64,000 nucleotides of DNA from Litorivita sp040371945 (GTDB lineage Bacteria > Pseudomonadota > Alphaproteobacteria > Rhodobacterales > Rhodobacteraceae). The position numbers were made by a program, and so were the translations under genes. Under the pieces are notes generated by a model, which was given only the letters and a program-made list of their open reading frames with translations, was not told the DNA's origin and made no database searches. Shown piece by piece: positions 44,216-53,597 of the stretch. Every line of letters starts with the position of its first letter. Position 1 is the stretch's first letter. The DNA is taken from assembly GCF_040371945.1 (NCBI RefSeq), contig NZ_BAABWS010000001.1, forward strand, positions 930,001 to 994,000, in the 5' to 3' direction.

Positions 44216-47089
44216 CTATAGCCCGCCCAATCCCTCGTCAAAGGTCGCAACCAACTTCAAAAGTCTAGCCCTGATCCGCTCGACAACGCTCTTACGCTCC
44301 AAAATTTTAGGTTTCACTTCTAACGCGCTCACGATCTCTCCTTGCAGGGGCTTCTTACCCGAAAAGTGATATTGCTCGATCATCTCCTTGAAGGCCTCAG
44401 GGTTAAGCTTTTCCGTTGCACAAACCTCGGCAATGGCTTTCGACTTTTCATTGTCCCAAAAGCCGTTGAATTCGTCGGTGACGGAGTTCCCCGGCGTCAT
44501 TGCGCCCATATGCTCTTCGATGAATTTCTCAATCAACTCACGCTTGCTGCGTAGATGCCGTTCCGACCCAAGCAAATCCTGAACCATTTTCTTCTTGGCC
44601 TGCGACGCATCTCGGGTTTTGGGATCGAGGCTGTCTTGATCCTCAAAGGCCTCCGCCAATAGCGCCAAGATATAGGCGACGTTGATTTCGTCCCGCTGGA
44701 TCAGTTCAAGCTCGAAATCCACCTCGCCAATAATAGACGCTGCATCGTCGAGCTTATCGGTCTTAGTCTTGTCGTGAATGTCTAGATACTTGCTTTTGTA
44801 GTCCTCGAACTCTTGCGTGGCTAAATCCAGATCAGCAGGGTCATATTCTGTAAAACTAGTTAGCACATTTCGCAGACGGATCAGGTCACGGAAAGCTTGA
44901 ACGAAGGCAAGCTGATCTTCTTCGGACTTCAAATCGTTGACGATATCCGGTTCGGCAGCAATGGCCTTTAGTGCCTCAACCGCCGCGTTGAACTGTTCTA
45001 GATAGTCGCCATAGGGAGCCATAAGGATAGTCTCGATAGCTTCCTTGTTGGAAAACAGCGTGATAGCTTCGTCCGTCTTGGGTTTGAGATTTCGGAAGCA
45101 GACGATATTGCCCTGCGATTTCACCTGTCCCAAAATCCGGTTGGTGCGCGAAAACGCCTGGATCAGACCGTGGAATTTCAGGTTCTTGTCAACGTAGAGC
45201 GTGTTCAGCTTCTTGGCATCGAACCCGGTCAGGAACATATTGACCACCAGCAGGATATCCAGCCGGTCCTTGTCGAGCGCATCCTTGCGGTCCCGCTCTT
45301 TCAGACGTTTGCTCAGATGGTTGTAGTAGGTGTAGAACCCCGCGCTGTCCTTTACGGTTTCCTTGGTTTGAAACATCGCGTTGTAGTCCGCGACGAAGGA
45401 CTCGAGCTTGTCCCGCTTGTGAACATCCACCGGGAGATCAGCCACGTTCAGATCAGGGTCGCCAATCATACCGTCCGCATCCGGGTCAGCTTCGTTCGGC
45501 CCATATGTAAAGATCGTGGCAACCCGCAGGTGATGTTGGCCCGCCTCTTTCTTGCGCCGGAAGGTTTCGTAGTAGGCAATCAGGGCATCCACAGAACTGA
45601 CGCATAACATCGCACTGAACTGCTTATTGTGCGTCTTGCGGTCGTGGTTCTGGATGATCCAGTCCACTACCCCCTCGATCCGGTCAGGGTTATCGTAGAA
45701 TTCGCGCACATTGATCGCGGGCACCTCTTCGTCAATCAGGCTCCCGTCCTTGCGCTTCAGCTTGCCCCAATACTCAACCGAGAACCGAAGCACGTTTTCG
45801 TCGGCAATCGCGTCGGTGATCACGTATTTATGCAGGCATTCGGCAAACAAATCTTTGGTTGTACGCTTGCCGACTGCGTTATCGGCAAAGATCGGCGTGC
45901 CCGTAAACCCGAACATCTGCGCCTTGCTAAAGAACCCCACGATCCGCTTGTGTGTGTCGCCAAATTGCGAGCGGTGGCATTCGTCAAAAATGAAGACAAC
46001 GCGCTGGTCTTTTACCGCGCCCAGCGCAGCGTCATACCGATCCCGGCTGATCGCCGTGTTCAGCTTCTGGATCGTGGTCACGATCAGCTTGGTATCGCTG
46101 CCCAGCTGCCCGACCAGCGCCTTGGTGTTATCCGTGCCATCGACCGAGCCATCAGAGAAGTGGTTGAACTCCTTGGTCGTCTGGTAATCCAGATCGGCGC
46201 GGTCCACGACGAACACGACCTTGTCCACTTTGGGATTCTCGATCAACACCTGTGCTGCCTTGAACGACGTCAGCGTCTTGCCCGATCCCGTGGTGTGCCA
46301 GATATAGCCGTTCTTGCGCCCTGCCTTCACCCGCGCGTCAATCGCCTCGACCGCGTAGTATTGGTAGGGCCGCAACACCATCAGCACTTTGTCGCTTTCG
46401 TGCAGCACGATGTATTTGCTGATCATCTTGCTGACGTGGCATTTTTCCAGAAACGCATCGGCAAAGGCGTCCAGTTGCGTCACCAGCGTGTTGTCTTCTT
46501 TCGCCCAGAAAAACGTCTGCTTGAAATCCTGATTGTGGTTGTTGGCGTAGTATTTGGTGTTCACGCCGTTGCTGATCACGAACAGCTGCACATACTGGAA
46601 CAACCCGCTTTCGGACCAATAGCTGTGGCGCTGGTAGCGGTTGATCTGGTTGAACGCCTCTTTCAACTCAACCCCGCGCCGTTTCAACTCGATCTGCACA
46701 AGGGGCAGACCGTTGACCAGCAAGGTCACGTCGAACCGCGTTTTGTGGTGGCCTGTCACGGTCACTTGGGTGGTCACCTGATACTGGTTTTGACACCATT
46801 CATCCGTGTTCAAAAACTGCAAATAGGCCGATGAGCCATCATCGCGGGTCAGATGCATCCGCCCGCGCAAAATCTTGGCGCGTTCAAACACATTGCCCTT
46901 GTCGAGATGGTTGAGCACGCGGGCGAATTCTTGGTCTGATAGGGTGATATCATTCTGTTTGCCCAGCTGCACCCGCAGGTTCGCCTGCACCGCCGCCATG
47001 TCGGGCAGCGTGACGGGGTCATAGCCCAAACCGATCAGCCGTTTGACCAGATCGTTTTCAAGCTGCGCTTCGGATTGATACTCGGCCAT
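44216..47089 (-). CDS. hsdR: HsdR, type I restriction endonuclease subunit
   Basis: 957 aa. Translocating nuclease subunit. The N-terminal PD-(D/E)xK nuclease is seen as RFDVTLLVNGLPLVQIELK; the superfamily 2 motor has Walker A HTTGSGKTLTSF (about residue 265) and DEAD-like box FIFDECHRSQFG. VNMFLTGFDAKKLNTLYVDK belongs to the second RecA domain, and QAFSRTNRI is motif VI. C-terminal helical domain binds the methylase. Full family length and uninterrupted. Last gene of hsdM-hsdS-hsdR, 15 bases after hsdS. Confidence 0.95.
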   Translation of the reverse strand: MAEYQSEAQLENDLVKRLIGLGYDPVTLPDMAAVQANLRVQLGKQNDITLSDQEFARVLNHLDKGNVFERAKILRGRMHLTRDDGSSAYLQFLNTDEWCQNQYQVTTQVTVTGHHKTRFDVTLLVNGLPLVQIELKRRGVELKEAFNQINRYQRHSYWSESGLFQYVQLFVISNGVNTKYYANNHNQDFKQTFFWAKEDNTLVTQLDAFADAFLEKCHVSKMISKYIVLHESDKVLMVLRPYQYYAVEAIDARVKAGRKNGYIWHTTGSGKTLTSFKAAQVLIENPKVDKVVFVVDRADLDYQTTKEFNHFSDGSVDGTDNTKALVGQLGSDTKLIVTTIQKLNTAISRDRYDAALGAVKDQRVVFIFDECHRSQFGDTHKRIVGFFSKAQMFGFTGTPIFADNAVGKRTTKDLFAECLHKYVITDAIADENVLRFSVEYWGKLKRKDGSLIDEEVPAINVREFYDNPDRIEGVVDWIIQNHDRKTHNKQFSAMLCVSSVDALIAYYETFRRKKEAGQHHLRVATIFTYGPNEADPDADGMIGDPDLNVADLPVDVHKRDKLESFVADYNAMFQTKETVKDSAGFYTYYNHLSKRLKERDRKDALDKDRLDILLVVNMFLTGFDAKKLNTLYVDKNLKFHGLIQAFSRTNRILGQVKSQGNIVCFRNLKPKTDEAITLFSNKEAIETILMAPYGDYLEQFNAAVEALKAIAAEPDIVNDLKSEEDQLAFVQAFRDLIRLRNVLTSFTEYDPADLDLATQEFEDYKSKYLDIHDKTKTDKLDDAASIIGEVDFELELIQRDEINVAYILALLAEAFEDQDSLDPKTRDASQAKKKMVQDLLGSERHLRSKRELIEKFIEEHMGAMTPGNSVTDEFNGFWDNEKSKAIAEVCATEKLNPEAFKEMIEQYHFSGKKPLQGEIVSALEVKPKILERKSVVERIRARLLKLVATFDEGLGGL

Positions 47090-47104
47090 AATTGCCCCTA
47101 TTCT

Positions 47105-48313
47105 TTATACAAACATCTGTTGCAACAGACCTTTTTTGAACTGTTCCATCTGCGCCACCTGATCCGCCACCGCCGCGATTTTGGCATCCATGGCAGAGAG
47201 CGCTTCGGCTATTTTGGTTTGTTCGTCGGGGTGTGGATATGGCAGCGTCAAAGTGCCAAATGCAGAATAGCTAATTTGCTTACCTTCTCGGATGCCCACA
47301 ACAGTTGCCGACAGCCGAGAAATGAAATCAAGATCCTTGAAATAGCTCATGAAGAACCCATCAGATATTGGCAACGTTGGTTTCAAAATAGTATATGCTG
47401 GGCTGCAAATTCCATGCACTTTAGAATACTCGATGCCGCCTTGAAATGACCTAAGGCTAATAATAAAGTCTCCGCGTTCAACAATTTTGTATGACAATAT
47501 GCTCGCGGCTGTCGCCTTAATGTCGATGTCAATATTTTCCCTTAGAACTGCGCCTTGCTCTTGCGTAATAGCAAGAATGGGCAAGTCCCCAGTATGCTTT
47601 TTATTGGACACACTAACAAACAGCTCGTTCGCGGCTTTCTCTTCCCAATCGGGAAAGGCGGTGCCGTCGGGTTTGGTGAAGCGCAGGGATTGGCTGAACA
47701 GCGCTTGCATCAGCCCGCGTTTGTAGCGCTCCAACAGCGCCACCCGATCCCGCAGCGCCGCGAGCTTGGCATCCACCACCCCCAAAAACGCCGCGATTTT
47801 CTTTTGTTCTTGGAGTGAGGGGAACGAGACGGGGTCAATTAAAACACGCTCGTTATTGATCTTCATGTCGTTTTTTGCGCCAATGTGAACAAGCGGCTTA
47901 AGATAGTGGTTGGTTCGGTTGTCGAGTTCAAAATACCGGTCCCAAAATTCGGAATCATGTTCGACGCGAACTTCGTAAACCGCATATAGTGTTGAAACGA
48001 TACCGCTTTGCCCTTTGTTGGCCTTAATAATCCCAAACGGGTTCGATTTCAGCGGGCTTTTTGTGTAAACAATATCGCCAACTTCAACGACATGATAGTT
48101 ATCGACCAATACCCCAGCATAGCTTCGCCCCAGATGCTCGATTTGGTTTACGATTCCTTTTTCACCTGAAACTGAAAGAACCCTGTCCTTGCCAAAGGTA
48201 TTGTCTACATTTCGTTTGCCCTTAACACGCCAAGCATTGTTGAGTGGTTTCTTAACCCAAGCCCCCTCAAACTCAGGAAACCTCAGCACTGGCACGGTTA
48301 CAGCCTCACTCAT
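47105..48313 (-). CDS. hsdS: HsdS, type I specificity subunit
   Basis: 402 aa. Chooses the bipartite DNA target. Two variable recognition domains (about 10-165 and 220-350) are each followed by a conserved helical spacer (QEQKKIAAFLGVVDAKLAAL and EQTKIAEALSAMDAKIAAV), the standard duplicated layout. The target cannot be predicted. The start overlaps the hsdM stop by 4 bases. Only one hsdS copy is present and no inverted partial copy was seen. Confidence 0.93.
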   Translation of the reverse strand: MSEAVTVPVLRFPEFEGAWVKKPLNNAWRVKGKRNVDNTFGKDRVLSVSGEKGIVNQIEHLGRSYAGVLVDNYHVVEVGDIVYTKSPLKSNPFGIIKANKGQSGIVSTLYAVYEVRVEHDSEFWDRYFELDNRTNHYLKPLVHIGAKNDMKINNERVLIDPVSFPSLQEQKKIAAFLGVVDAKLAALRDRVALLERYKRGLMQALFSQSLRFTKPDGTAFPDWEEKAANELFVSVSNKKHTGDLPILAITQEQGAVLRENIDIDIKATAASILSYKIVERGDFIISLRSFQGGIEYSKVHGICSPAYTILKPTLPISDGFFMSYFKDLDFISRLSATVVGIREGKQISYSAFGTLTLPYPHPDEQTKIAEALSAMDAKIAAVADQVAQMEQFKKGLLQQMFV

Positions 48314-49866
48314 AGCGGGGCCTCAATCCCAAGCTCGGCACAAAAGCCCGCAATCTGTGCGTCCAGATCGGCCATGCCCTCGGCATTCGCTTTCAGTGCT
48401 GTGGCGACCTCAGCCAAGTTGACGGGTTCTTCGGCCTCGAAGGTGTCGACATAGCGCGGGATGTTGAGGTTGTAATCGTTCTCAGCCACCTCAGCCAACG
48501 TCGCACGGTGGGAAAAGCGGTCTTCCACAGCGCGATTGCGGTAGGTGTCGACAATCTTGGTGATGTCCTCAACCCGCAGAGAATTCTGGTTCTTGGCCTT
48601 CTCAAAACAGGTCGAGGCATCGACGAACAAGATGTCTTTGGGATGCTCACGGCATTTTTTAAACACCAAGATAGAAGTGGGAATAGAGGTGCCGTAAAAG
48701 ATATTCGCAGGCAGGCCAATCACAGCATCCAACCAGTTGCGCTCTTTGATAATATATTCGCGGATATGCCCCTCTGCCGCGCCGCGAAACAGCACCCCAT
48801 GGGGCAAGATCACCGCCATGGTGCCGTTTTCATCAAGCTGGTGCAGCATGTGTTGGACAAAGGCAAAGTCGGCCTTGCTGGCGGGGGCGAGCTTGCCATA
48901 CTGGCTATAACGATCATCGGTGAGCAAGAGCGGATTGGCCGACCATTTGGCGGAAAACGGCGGGTTGGCGACCACGGCCTCAAAGCGTTTTTCGGCATGT
49001 TGGGGGTGTTCGAGCGTGTCTTCTTGTTTCAGGTCGAAGTTGCGATAATGCACCCCGTGCAAAATCATGTTCATCCGCGCAAGGTTATAGGTCGTGCGGT
49101 TCATTTCCTGCCCGTTGAAATCGCCGACCTCGACCTCTTTGGCGACGCGCAGCAAAAGCGAGCCGGACCCGCAGGTGGGATCATAAACCGATCTGATCCG
49201 GTCCTTGCCCGTGGTGACGATGCGCGCAAGGATGGTCGAGACCTCTTGCGGGGTGTAGAATTCGCCCGCCTTCTTGCCCGCCCCGCTGGCGAATTGCCCG
49301 ATCAGATACTCATATGCATCGCCCAGAACATCGCTGTCGGCCTTTTCAAGCTCAAAGTCGATCTCGTCCAGATGGGTGAGCACCTTGGCGATCAGGGTGT
49401 TCTTGGCCTCTTCGGTGCGGCCCAGTTTGTTGGACGTCAGATCCATGTCGGAAAACAGATCGTCGAAATCATCCTCGGATTCCGTGCCCATGGTCGAGCG
49501 TTCGATATTGTTGAGAATGCGCGCAAGGTCTTCGAGAATGAAGTTGCCCGGCTTGCTGCCCCGCGTGGCCACGGCGCTGAACAGCTCGGACGGTTTGAGG
49601 AAATAACCCAATTCATCAACCGCCGCTTCGGCAACAGCATCCATGATCGCCTTGCCGTCGTCGGTAGTCTCATTGACATCCGCGAAATCAATACCATCCG
49701 CCGTCAGGATCGAATTGGCATAGATATACAGCCGTTCAGACAGGTATTTATAAAAGATGAATCCCAAAATATAGTCGCGAAACTCATCCGCGTTCATCTT
49801 GCCGCGTAACGTGTTGGCGATATCCCAAAGTTTCTGTTCAAGTTTCTTTTTCTGTTCTTCAGTCAT
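48310..49866 (-). CDS. hsdM: HsdM, type I DNA adenine methyltransferase subunit
   Basis: 518 aa. N6-adenine methylase that protects host DNA and forms the core of the restriction complex. SAM motif DPTCGSGSLLLRVAKE near residue 225 and catalytic NPPFS near 300. The N-terminal helical HsdM_N domain covers about residues 8-145. First gene of the operon; start MTEEQKKKLEQKLWD follows a short AT-rich region. Confidence 0.95.
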   Translation of the reverse strand: MTEEQKKKLEQKLWDIANTLRGKMNADEFRDYILGFIFYKYLSERLYIYANSILTADGIDFADVNETTDDGKAIMDAVAEAAVDELGYFLKPSELFSAVATRGSKPGNFILEDLARILNNIERSTMGTESEDDFDDLFSDMDLTSNKLGRTEEAKNTLIAKVLTHLDEIDFELEKADSDVLGDAYEYLIGQFASGAGKKAGEFYTPQEVSTILARIVTTGKDRIRSVYDPTCGSGSLLLRVAKEVEVGDFNGQEMNRTTYNLARMNMILHGVHYRNFDLKQEDTLEHPQHAEKRFEAVVANPPFSAKWSANPLLLTDDRYSQYGKLAPASKADFAFVQHMLHQLDENGTMAVILPHGVLFRGAAEGHIREYIIKERNWLDAVIGLPANIFYGTSIPTSILVFKKCREHPKDILFVDASTCFEKAKNQNSLRVEDITKIVDTYRNRAVEDRFSHRATLAEVAENDYNLNIPRYVDTFEAEEPVNLAEVATALKANAEGMADLDAQIAGFCAELGIEAPL

Positions 49867-50071
49867 TTCGGTCTTCCCAACTGTTTATCCATTGATGAAG
49901 GATTTCCGGAGCATTGGGAAGGGAGCTTGGTAACCCGAAACGTGCAACGTCTGCGTCAGCACGAAAGTCGACACCAGACCCTCACACCATGTTTTGATAC
50001 AGGTTATTTCGCACTGCCCACCATCGCGGGTATCTGGGTTGTGTTCTCCCAAAGACGAATCGGGGGGCATC

Positions 50072-51091
50072 TCAAGCCACCTCAAGCGCCCTGATCAACG
50101 CACCTTGTTGCTGATCCGAGACGGGCAAGTAACTTGAAACCGTCGTCGCAAAATTCTCGTGGCCCAAGTTCTGCGACCATGCCTTTTGTTCGGCCAATGC
50201 AAGGTGGCGGTCGTTCATTTCTTGCACAAGGGTTTTGCGGATGCTGTGCGCGCCGTAGGGGTGCATCTGGACTTGCGCGAAGGCTTCTTTGAACACCTTG
50301 TTGACGACGGACCCGTTGGCATAGATGTCGCCTGAGACTGTATCGAAGACGAACTTACCGTTTACCAACCGCCGCTCGGGCTGTGGGAACAGTGCGTCTT
50401 CGGGGCCGAACATCTTTTCATCACGCAGATAAATCACCCACTTGGTGAAACACGCTAGATAATCTGGATGCATCGGGAAGAACCATGTGGTGAAAGTCTT
50501 GCCAGCTTTCGTGCGCACCTCTCGTCCGTCCTGAAACACATACCCGTCTATGAGGTTGATATGTTTGAGGCGCAATGAAGACACGGCCCCGATCCGCGCG
50601 CCTGTGATCACCAGAAACGCGAACATGGCCTTGTTGCGCCTCTCTATCTCTGTTCCATCCGACATTGCCTGAAATGCGTGATGAGCGGCTTTCGTTGACG
50701 GATATTGAACTGCTCGCTGGGCGTGGGCCGCTCGGGCATCGTTGCGGTTGTTGTTGAAGTATTCGACCTCGGAATAGGTCACCACCTTTTTGAAACCTTG
50801 CTGGCCCGCCAACCAGTGAAAGAACCCTTTTACCAATCGCAGCGTTGCATCAATCGTTGTCAGGGCCAGCGGCTTACCTCGGACTGTCTTAGCGCGGCTC
50901 AAGGCGTCCTTGAATTGACGCGCTTGATCTACGCGGAACGACTTGAACGGTTTGTACTTGGTGCTTTGTTCAAATTTCACCAAGGCCGCACGCATCTTGT
51001 CGATAGACTTGTCGTCCTGCCCTTTAGCTTCGCGTAGATATTGCTCATATCGCAGCTTCAACCGCTCGTTTTCTGCATTGTATTTCCGCAT
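50072..51091 (-). CDS. Tyrosine recombinase/integrase, internal
   Basis: 339 aa. N-terminal SAM-like core-binding domain (about 10-110) and catalytic domain with GARIGAVSSL (first Arg), HSIRKTLV (His and second Arg), NLGHENFATTVSSYLPV (His and nucleophile Tyr). It lacks the P4-type arm domain of the 52249 integrase. It lies between hsdM and the excisionase-like ORF, overlapping the latter by 34 bases. It may belong to an older or nested element, or serve the restriction locus; neither is shown. Confidence 0.88.
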   Translation of the reverse strand: MRKYNAENERLKLRYEQYLREAKGQDDKSIDKMRAALVKFEQSTKYKPFKSFRVDQARQFKDALSRAKTVRGKPLALTTIDATLRLVKGFFHWLAGQQGFKKVVTYSEVEYFNNNRNDARAAHAQRAVQYPSTKAAHHAFQAMSDGTEIERRNKAMFAFLVITGARIGAVSSLRLKHINLIDGYVFQDGREVRTKAGKTFTTWFFPMHPDYLACFTKWVIYLRDEKMFGPEDALFPQPERRLVNGKFVFDTVSGDIYANGSVVNKVFKEAFAQVQMHPYGAHSIRKTLVQEMNDRHLALAEQKAWSQNLGHENFATTVSSYLPVSDQQQGALIRALEVA

Positions 51092-51258
51092 GACTCAGCG
51101 TCCTTTCCGAAGTGAGGGTTTAAGAGGGGGTTGAGGGGTTCCTTTAAGGCTGGCCCCATGCCTTTGTGACGCCATTGGGCCAGCTTGTCGCGTTCGCCAA
51201 TGAGGTCGAGTTCTTCGTCACCAAGGACGTAGTTTCGGTTTTGGTCGAACAGTTTCAT
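51058..51258 (-). CDS. Small AlpA/excisionase-like protein
   Basis: 66 aa. The segment DEELDLIGERDKLAQWRHKG and following MGPA resembles the helix-turn-helix of AlpA/excisionase proteins, in which W-R-x-x-G-x-G-P is common. The expected wing after GP is replaced by a Pro/Asn-rich tail (KEPLNPLLNPHFGKD), so it may be altered. It overlaps the start of the 339-aa recombinase by 34 bases, which is typical for an excisionase or regulator coupled to its integrase. Moderate confidence. Confidence 0.5.
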   Translation of the reverse strand: MKLFDQNRNYVLGDEELDLIGERDKLAQWRHKGMGPALKEPLNPLLNPHFGKDAESCGNTMQKTSG

Positions 51259-51331
51259 CGCATTTAACTCCGCTCAGGATGCCTCAGTGCGCCTTAACTG
51301 CCTTCGATTCTTCTTGATTGGTAATCCGCTT

Positions 51332-52252
51332 TCACAATTCATTTTTGCCGAAAGCGGATTGATCCGCATCATACTTTCGAAGCCGTACTTGAGCCCAAAA
51401 TATCTCGCTTTTCTCAAAATCATCTCTGAGCTTCAAAACAAGACGGGCATGTTGGCGATAGCTCCACTCTTCGCGCATATCTGACAGTCCCGGCATTTGG
51501 TCCGCTAATTCGTTGAACTGTCCGCGAAGCTCTTCGAGAACCAGTATTATGGGCGAAGCGTAACCGATATTAGTGTCTGTGGGGATTGTGACAGTCATAG
51601 GAAAGCTCGTCGGCCACAACGCCAAAACCACTCTCCTAACAAACGTTTCATACCAAGAATAATCGAGCATTCGAGCAAATCTGTCACCCATGAGGGACTG
51701 AAAGTCGCCGTTCATAGCCGCAAAATTTGCATAGTAGTCCAATACTTTCCTGAATGAGCAGTAGTCGGCAAAGCAATCGGAAGTTGGTGGTTCTGTCTTG
51801 CCAGTTACCTTGGCATAGAACTCTTCCGGTTCTTCAGCTGACGACAGGCCATCCTTCCGCAAAGGCCTCAAAATCAACGCGCTCCCAATTTCGGCCAACT
51901 CATCAATTTCTTGGGTCAACTTTTGAGCAAGTGAAGCGATCCTATCAGCTTTTCTAATAAATTCAGCTTCCGACGTCTCGTCCTGAGGCATCGGTCCACT
52001 TAGTTCTTGAGTGATGGCTTTACGCACCCTGAACCCAATTTCCGCTTCAAATGCTAGATCGATCTCTTTCCGTGAATAGGCAGAAATATCGTGATCGCAA
52101 GCGGCCTCAATTGACAACCAATCGATCTTGGGCACCTCAAAATCGATCTCGCCCAATAGCTCCCCAGCCCGCTCATATTCTGGAAAACCAAGGCATGTTT
52201 GTAGATGTTCATTGAGATTTCTGCCGTAAAATATTGTTTTTCGTCTGCTCAT
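51332..52252 (-). CDS. Hypothetical island protein, 306 aa
   Basis: Not recognised. Predicted soluble and mainly helical, acidic, without signal peptide or membrane segment. The N-terminus reads MSRRKTIFYGRNLNEHLQTC; there are YANFAAMNGDFQSLMGDRFA and YSWYETFVRRVVLALWP in the middle. Base composition is AT-richer than the chromosome. The start overlaps the end of the integrase gene by 4 bases, so the two are one transcript. In an island with restriction-modification genes an unknown cargo protein could be defensive, but no motif supports this. Confidence 0.7.
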   Translation of the reverse strand: MSRRKTIFYGRNLNEHLQTCLGFPEYERAGELLGEIDFEVPKIDWLSIEAACDHDISAYSRKEIDLAFEAEIGFRVRKAITQELSGPMPQDETSEAEFIRKADRIASLAQKLTQEIDELAEIGSALILRPLRKDGLSSAEEPEEFYAKVTGKTEPPTSDCFADYCSFRKVLDYYANFAAMNGDFQSLMGDRFARMLDYSWYETFVRRVVLALWPTSFPMTVTIPTDTNIGYASPIILVLEELRGQFNELADQMPGLSDMREEWSYRQHARLVLKLRDDFEKSEIFWAQVRLRKYDADQSAFGKNEL

Positions 52253-53445
52253 CGCGCCAAGTTCACAACTTTGCCGCGATGATCCGCAGCATATAGAGAC
52301 CAGCGCTCCATCAACGCCCTTCGCTTGTCCAGCAGATCAGAACGCGCATAGGCTCGCTCAACATCCGACCCCACCCTATGTGAAAGGCTCATTTCGGCAA
52401 TTTCGCGCGGTGCGTTGGCGACTTCCGACGCCCAGTCGCGAAACGTAGACCGGAACCCGTGGACTGTGACGCCCTCAACATTCATACGACGCAACAGCAT
52501 CAACATGGCCATGTTCGAAAGTGGTTTGTGGCGTTTCTGGCCCTCAAACACATATTCAGACTTCAAAGCCAGCAATGGCTCAATGATCGCCAGCATTTCA
52601 TCCGTAAGCGGAACGCGATGTTCTTCGCCCGTTTTCATCCGGTCATCTGGGCAGGTCCACAATCGAGCATCGAAGTCGATTTCATCCCAGCGCATGCCAA
52701 GAACCTCATTCGTTCTTGATCCGGTCAAACAGGTAAACCGCAAGGCATTCGCCGCCATCGCATTGCGCGATTTCAGATCAGCGTAGAACTCTGGCACATC
52801 CTGCCACCGCATCGCCTTGTGATGTTTCGGTTTGGCCTTAACCTTGGGCAAGGCACCAGCATCCTTGATCCCTGTCACCGGGTTTTCGCCAGACCGGAAG
52901 CCCTTGGACTTCGCCACGTCCAGAACAGTTTTGATCCGTTGCGCTAACCGCCGCGCCGTTTCATGCTTTTCTGTCCAAATAGGCGACAGGCACATCATGA
53001 CTTCGGGTTGGTCGATACTATCCAACGGCATCCGCCCAATCTTGGGAAATGCATAGTCGCGCAAGGTGTTGATCCATTGCTGCCCATGTTTGGCGTTCTT
53101 CCACGTCGGCATCCGTTCAATATGTACCTGTTGTGCAAATTCCTCAAATGTCGGGATTTCGCGCTGGGCATTAAAGCGCGGGTTCAAACCCTGCTTGGCC
53201 ATGCGACGATATTCCAAAGCCCGTTCGCGCGCTTGGTTGATTGTGACAATATCCGCACCTCCAAGACCGAAGTCCGTCCGCAACGGCGCACCCTTCTTAT
53301 TCTTGGCCCCTTTTACGACGACACGCACAATCCAGCGCCGCGCGCCGGACGGGTCAACCACCAGATACAATCCATTGCCATCCCCGTGCCGCCCAGCACC
53401 AAGGTTCTCAACAAGCTTCTTTGTCAGTTTGCCGGATAGGGCCAT
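52249..53445 (-). CDS. P4-type tyrosine integrase of the island
   Basis: 398 aa. N-terminal arm-binding domain (DUF4102-like: GDGNGLYLVVDPSGARRW, about residues 18-38), core-binding domain about 95-190, and catalytic region with TGSRTNEVLGMRW (Arg), VHGFRSTFRDWA (His, Arg) and SHRVGSDVERAYARSD (His, Tyr nucleophile). Its gene ends the island next to tRNA-Ser, in the orientation typical of tRNA-targeting islands. It should recombine the 14-bp tRNA-end repeats. Confidence 0.93.
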   Translation of the reverse strand: MALSGKLTKKLVENLGAGRHGDGNGLYLVVDPSGARRWIVRVVVKGAKNKKGAPLRTDFGLGGADIVTINQARERALEYRRMAKQGLNPRFNAQREIPTFEEFAQQVHIERMPTWKNAKHGQQWINTLRDYAFPKIGRMPLDSIDQPEVMMCLSPIWTEKHETARRLAQRIKTVLDVAKSKGFRSGENPVTGIKDAGALPKVKAKPKHHKAMRWQDVPEFYADLKSRNAMAANALRFTCLTGSRTNEVLGMRWDEIDFDARLWTCPDDRMKTGEEHRVPLTDEMLAIIEPLLALKSEYVFEGQKRHKPLSNMAMLMLLRRMNVEGVTVHGFRSTFRDWASEVANAPREIAEMSLSHRVGSDVERAYARSDLLDKRRALMERWSLYAADHRGKVVNLAR

Positions 53446-53453
53446 CTATAAAA

Positions 53454-53471
53454 TACCACATTCAATACCAC
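53454..53471 (+). repeat. Paired TACCAC repeat, candidate integrase arm site (right)
   Basis: TACCAC-ATTCAA-TACCAC, eight bases upstream of the integrase start codon; counterpart of 44151-44168. Here it would also lie in the integrase promoter region, so the protein might regulate its own gene. Confidence 0.5.
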
Positions 53472-53597
53472 TCAAGGAATGAACATAGACAAAACCGAAG
53501 AAAACTCAAGACAACCAACAAAGTGCGTTTGATCCAGTAAAAACAAAGCAAAAGGGCCGCCCAAGGCGACCCGTTCAAATTCATTAAAATGGTATGG

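Noticed and set aside
45629..46834. Open frame of 401 codons antisense to hsdR
   Set aside because: hsdR is complete with motor and nuclease motifs on the other strand.
49885..50085. 66-codon frame between hsdM and the internal recombinase
   Set aside because: No ribosome site or recognisable pattern; overlaps the recombinase end. More likely an untranslated gap with the hsdM promoter.
47105..51091. Phase-variable hsdS system driven by the nearby recombinase
   Set aside because: Only one complete hsdS exists and I saw no inverted repeats or silent recognition cassettes.
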